From contig JAJXTL010000004.1 in the NCBI GenBank assembly GCA_021783855.1, forward strand, positions 1 through 46,343: 46,343 bases of DNA, written 5' to 3'. Below, piece by piece: positions 43,202-46,343 of the stretch (positions are counted from its first letter, which is position 1; every line of letters starts with the position of its first letter). The DNA is from Pseudomonadota bacterium. Its GTDB lineage: Bacteria > Pseudomonadota > Gammaproteobacteria > Burkholderiales > Gallionellaceae. The position numbers and the translations under genes are program-made. The notes beneath the pieces are model-generated. The model ran no database searches, had not been told where the DNA came from, and saw nothing but the letters and a program-made list of their open reading frames with translations.

Positions 43202-44341
43202 TCAAGGTTGCTGGCCGAAAAACGTAATGATCTCTTCGCGGCGCTTCATCGCATCCTGATAACCCAGATTGATCAGGGCGCGGCAATAGCTTTTTTCGAA
43301 CAACAGATAGCTCATCAGATTTGCGCCACTGTGGCGCATAGCGCCTATCCAGCGCAACAGGTAGCGGATCGTCCAGGGAAGCTTGGCCGCATAGCGCTCG
43401 GCGATTTTCTCGATGGGCTGACTGGGTGAAAATATCAGCACGTCGACATGGCGCAGATTGGCGTTGCGGCGGATTTCTTCGGGTATGCTGCCGACCGTGT
43501 GGTTGATGCGCAACAAGCGTTCAATATCCACTTCCATGCTGTCGAGAAAAATGCTGTTCAATGCGTGTCCTGCAATTTGCGCCAGCGACGGATAGTCCGG
43601 AGTCTGCTCGCGCTCAGGGGTCGCACCGCCATTCTGCCCCACACTGATGACCAGCAAGCGGTCTGCTCCCAGATGCAGCGCGGGGCTGATGGGCGCAATC
43701 TGGCGCATCGATCCGTCGCCGAAATACTCACGGTTGATGCGTACGGCTGGAAAAATAAAGGGGATGGCTGCGGATGCCAGTAAATGACGGATTTCGATTC
43801 TGGCCGGAACGCCCAGTCTGCGCGCGCGCCTCCATGGCTCGATTTCCGGCACGCCCTGGTAGAACGTCACCGACTGTCCTGACCCATAGCCCGAAGCAGT
43901 GATGCTCAGGGCATGCAGCAAGCCTGCGTCGATATTTTCCTGAATTTTTTGGCATGGCAATTTCTCTGCCAGAAAATCGGCCAGCGGCGAATTGTCGAGC
44001 AGTGATACGGATTTTGACTTATGGATACCCATGCTGCCCAGCAACATACCGCCTATCCAGCTCAGGCTGTTGCCGAATACGCCAGCCGGGTCGGTGCGAT
44101 AAATGTCATCGATGCGGGAATTTTTCCAGATACCCAGCAGATGTTGCACGCCTAAGCGGAAGCGCTGCGCGTTTACGGCCAGCGTGACGGCATTGAGCGA
44201 GCCTGCCGAAGTGCCGCATATCACGAAAAACGGATTGGGCGCGCGGCGCGGTAAAATCCTGGCAATCGCCTTCAATACGCCAACCTGATAGGCGGCGCGG
44301 GCACCGCCTCCGGTCAGGATCAGGCCTATTTTTCGTTCCAT
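43202..44341 (-). CDS. Patatin-like phospholipase
   Basis: The 379-residue protein from the ATG at 44341 has the patatin core: an oxyanion loop GGGARAAYQVG (11-21), the nucleophile Ser45 in CGTSAGS, and the catalytic Asp in FGDGSMRQIAPISPAL. There is no signal peptide, so it is probably cytoplasmic or membrane-associated. The C-terminal part (LPWTIRYLLRWIGAMRHSGANLMSYLLFEKSY) is typical of a proteobacterial group of this family. Substrate is unknown. It is convergent with pgpA and divergent from the acyl-CoA synthetase. Confidence 0.88.
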   Translation of the reverse strand: MERKIGLILTGGGARAAYQVGVLKAIARILPRRAPNPFFVICGTSAGSLNAVTLAVNAQRFRLGVQHLLGIWKNSRIDDIYRTDPAGVFGNSLSWIGGMLLGSMGIHKSKSVSLLDNSPLADFLAEKLPCQKIQENIDAGLLHALSITASGYGSGQSVTFYQGVPEIEPWRRARRLGVPARIEIRHLLASAAIPFIFPAVRINREYFGDGSMRQIAPISPALHLGADRLLVISVGQNGGATPEREQTPDYPSLAQIAGHALNSIFLDSMEVDIERLLRINHTVGSIPEEIRRNANLRHVDVLIFSPSQPIEKIAERYAAKLPWTIRYLLRWIGAMRHSGANLMSYLLFEKSYCRALINLGYQDAMKRREEIITFFGQQP

Positions 44342-44506
44342 GATAGAAATACAAAGTAATTGCAAGAAGCCGAACAGCGACGGCCTGATTTTTTCATCAG
44401 TCCGGCATATCATATCACTTAAAAAACCGTATAGACCATAACCTGCGCCGGCGCATGCCCGATGTACAGGAAATTTAAAACAAATCCACATGCAGGAAAA
44501 TGCGAG

Positions 44507-46105
44507 ATGTCAGCCTACAACTATCAGTTATTAATCAAACAGTTACTACACACACCGCGGGCGAACGCAGCCGATCAGGAAATCGTCTACCGCGATCTGT
44601 GGCGCTGCGACTACCGTACACTGTGCAGACGTATCGCCCGCCTGGGCAGCGCGGTGCTGCCGGGACTGACGGTTGCCGTGATGGACTGGGACAGCCACCG
44701 CTACCTGGAATGTTTTTTCGCCATTCCCATGCAGGGTGCCGTGTTGCAGACGGTGAACGTGCGGCTGCCGCCGGAGCAGATCGCCTATACCCTCAATCAT
44801 GCGCGCGCCGACTGGCTGCTGGTGCACGAGGATTTTCTCCCTTTGCTGGCAAGTATCGGCGACCGGCTCGAAACGGTGAGCCGCTTCGTGCTGTTGTCTG
44901 ATTCCGCCCAGCCGGTATGTCCGCCGCACTTTGCGACCGACTATGAAACCCTGCTGGCGGGCGGGGACGAAAATTACGTATTCCCCGATTTCGACGAAAA
45001 TACGCGCGCCACCACTTTTTATACTACCGGCACGACGGGGATGCCCAAGGGTGTGCATTTCAGCCATCGCCAGCTGGTGTTGCATACCCTGGCAACGGCG
45101 GCAGCCTTCGGCACGGCTCCGATTCAGGGGAATTTCGGCAGAGGGGATGTTTACATGCCGATCACGCCGATGTTCCACGTTCATGCGTGGGGGTTTCCCT
45201 ACGTTGCCACGATGCTGTGCACCAAACAGGTCTATCCGGGCCGCTATCAGCCGGATGCGCTGCTGCACCTCATCCGCCAGGAGGGCGTGACATTCTCGCA
45301 TTGCGTACCGACCATATTGCATCTGTTGCTGGCAAGCCCGCTGACAGTGGATCTGTCCGGCTGGAAAGTAGTGATCGGCGGATCGGCTTTGCCCAGAGGG
45401 CTGGCGCAGGCAGCGCTGGATCGCGGCATAAACGTGTACGCAGGATACGGGCTGTCCGAGACTTGCCCCATTCTGTCGCTCGGGCAGCTCGAAGCTGGCG
45501 ACGATGAGGCGCCGCAGGCAGCGCTCACACAGCGCATCCGTGCCGGGCGAACCATCCCGCTGGTTGAGATGCGCGTCGTGGACAACAATGGCAGCGAAGT
45601 GCCGCGAGACGGGCAAACCGCAGGTGAAGTCGTGGTGCGCGCGCCCTGGCTTAGCATGAGTTATCTGTACGATGATGAAGCGTCGGAAGCGCTCTGGCGT
45701 GGCGGCTATCTGCATACCGGCGACATCGGCACGCGGAATGCTGCGGGGGTGCTGAACATCACCGATCGTCTGAAGGATGTCATCAAGTGTAGCGGCGAGT
45801 GGCTGTCTTCGCTGGAGCTGGAGAGCCTGATTTCAGAACATCATGCGGTGAGCGAAGTCGCCGTAATCGGCGTTCCCGACCAAAAATGGGGAGAGCGTCC
45901 GCTCGCGCTGGTGGTGCTCAAAGCGGGCGCAGAGGTCGGTGCAGACGAATTAAGGGAACCGCTAAACCGGCGCGTCGATGAAGGATGTCTGTCGCGCTAT
46001 GCCCGTCTGATTCATATCCGTTTTGTCACCGTTCTTCAACGCACCAGCGTCGGCAAACTGGACAAAAAACTGATGCGAAAAATGTGTTCGGATGAGATTT
46101 CTTGA
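44507..46105 (+). CDS. Acyl-CoA synthetase (AMP-forming, fatty-acid-CoA ligase type)
   Basis: This adenylate-forming enzyme activates a carboxylic acid with ATP and joins it to CoA. From the ATG at 44507 it is 532 residues. Motifs: P-loop FYTTGTTGMPKG (171-182), PMFHVHAWGFPYVATM, GYGLSETCPILS (A5), and YLHTGDIGTRNAAGVLNITDRLKDVIKCSGEWLSSLELE (A7-A8). VIGVPDQKWGERPLALVV and RTSVGKLDKKLMRK follow, with the catalytic lysine in GKLDKK. It resembles medium/long-chain fatty-acid ligases of the dimethylsulfoniopropionate/alkK-like group. Exact substrate cannot be told. Adjacent patatin phospholipase may release fatty acids for it (inference). Confidence 0.88.
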   Translation: MSAYNYQLLIKQLLHTPRANAADQEIVYRDLWRCDYRTLCRRIARLGSAVLPGLTVAVMDWDSHRYLECFFAIPMQGAVLQTVNVRLPPEQIAYTLNHARADWLLVHEDFLPLLASIGDRLETVSRFVLLSDSAQPVCPPHFATDYETLLAGGDENYVFPDFDENTRATTFYTTGTTGMPKGVHFSHRQLVLHTLATAAAFGTAPIQGNFGRGDVYMPITPMFHVHAWGFPYVATMLCTKQVYPGRYQPDALLHLIRQEGVTFSHCVPTILHLLLASPLTVDLSGWKVVIGGSALPRGLAQAALDRGINVYAGYGLSETCPILSLGQLEAGDDEAPQAALTQRIRAGRTIPLVEMRVVDNNGSEVPRDGQTAGEVVVRAPWLSMSYLYDDEASEALWRGGYLHTGDIGTRNAAGVLNITDRLKDVIKCSGEWLSSLELESLISEHHAVSEVAVIGVPDQKWGERPLALVVLKAGAEVGADELREPLNRRVDEGCLSRYARLIHIRFVTVLQRTSVGKLDKKLMRKMCSDEIS

Positions 46106-46151
46106 TCTCAGCCACTGCTGACCGATCAGGAGAGCAGATTGCCAGATGAGC

Positions 46152-46173
46152 GCCGACGTGTTTGAATGTCGGC
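46152..46173. terminator. Weak hairpin after the acyl-CoA synthetase gene
   Basis: GCCGAC (46152-46157) and GTCGGC (46168-46173) pair over a 10-nt loop, 46 bp after the stop. It lacks a T-run, so a terminator role is uncertain. Confidence 0.25.
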
Positions 46174-46196
46174 ATGTAAGAAAGCCGGGGGCAGCG

Positions 46197-46343
46197 ATGA
46201 GGCAAACACCGTTTTCAAAATTAAAATCGGACATGCTGGAAATGCTGGGACTGGGTCCGGTACTGGGTTTGCTCGCGTTCATACTGACAGCGCTGATCCT
46301 GCTTTACGCCGTGCTGTGGTTTGTTGATTCGGCCCCCCCAAAC
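46197..46343 (+). CDS. Start of a probable TAXI-family TRAP transporter solute receptor (partial)
   Basis: The last 49 codons of the window read from an ATG with a GGGGG-rich ribosome-binding region. The peptide has a polar start (MRQTPFSKLKSDMLEMLGLG), one membrane helix (PVLGLLAFILTALILLYAVLWF) and then VDSAPPN. The helix followed by a (V/F)DPAPP-like motif is how TAXI-type TRAP solute-binding proteins with an N-terminal anchor often begin. The gene is cut by the window edge, so this is a tentative call. Confidence 0.45.
   Translation, partial: MRQTPFSKLKSDMLEMLGLGPVLGLLAFILTALILLYAVLWFVDSAPPN

Overview
The window looks like chromosome of a betaproteobacterium, most likely a Nitrosomonadales/Gallionellaceae-type organism. 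The block leuC-leuD-leuB-asd-fimV-truA-trpF-trpB-trpA-accD-folC-dedD-cvpA-purF-metZ and the block ribBA-ribH-nusB-thiL-pgpA are familiar betaproteobacterial gene orders. The taxon below class level is inference.

Layout. (1) 1-410: the start of an IS30-type transposase (cut by the window edge), the C-terminal remnant of a serine recombinase, and tRNA-Asn(GTT). (2) 669-9150: an Ara4N lipid A modification locus. It has ugd on the plus strand, then on the minus strand arnB, a YciI protein, a Phd/RelE-type toxin-antitoxin pair, arnC, a split arnA (formyltransferase and decarboxylase as two genes), arnD and an HDOD protein. No arnT is in view. (3) 9420-17159: alaS, glycerate kinase, a Crp/Fnr regulator, recX, recA and pncC. 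(4) 17254-24544: metZ behind a SAM-II riboswitch with terminator, a cytochrome c, purF, cvpA, dedD, folC and accD. (5) 24595-31997: trpA, a HicAB pair with broken hicA, trpB, trpF, truA, an EcfT/CbiQ-like protein and fimV. (6) 32096-37735: asd, leuB, a small membrane protein, hepT, mntA, leuD, a small secreted protein and leuC. (7) 37806-46343: an MFS transporter, then ribBA-ribH-nusB-thiL-pgpA on the plus strand, a patatin phospholipase, an acyl-CoA synthetase, and the start of a probable TAXI-type TRAP solute receptor.

Two themes stand out. First, three different toxin-antitoxin modules sit inside biosynthetic operons (arn, trp, leu), joined to their neighbours by overlaps or spacers of a few bases. 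In the leu operon the chain leuD-mntA-hepT-membrane protein-leuB is coupled throughout by stop/start overlaps. Second, the region is dense in short dispersed palindromic repeats of several families. Some lie in frame inside essential genes (alaS, folC, thiL). Others provide the last codons or the stop codon of recA, metZ, accD, truA and dedD. The best-defined family is a modular element of about 110-140 bp (hairpin A, CCCTCTCCC/GGGAGAGGG hairpin B, tail C), with about five copies in this window.

Regulatory signals readable from sequence include the SAM-II riboswitch/terminator before metZ, a perfect operator palindrome at the arn-locus toxin-antitoxin promoter, a GAAC-N4-GTTC palindrome at the recA promoter, and good sigma70-type promoters for tRNA-Asn, ugd, metZ and the toxin-antitoxin pair. 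Coordinates come from reading the sequence by eye. All family assignments rest on recognised motifs, without database searches.
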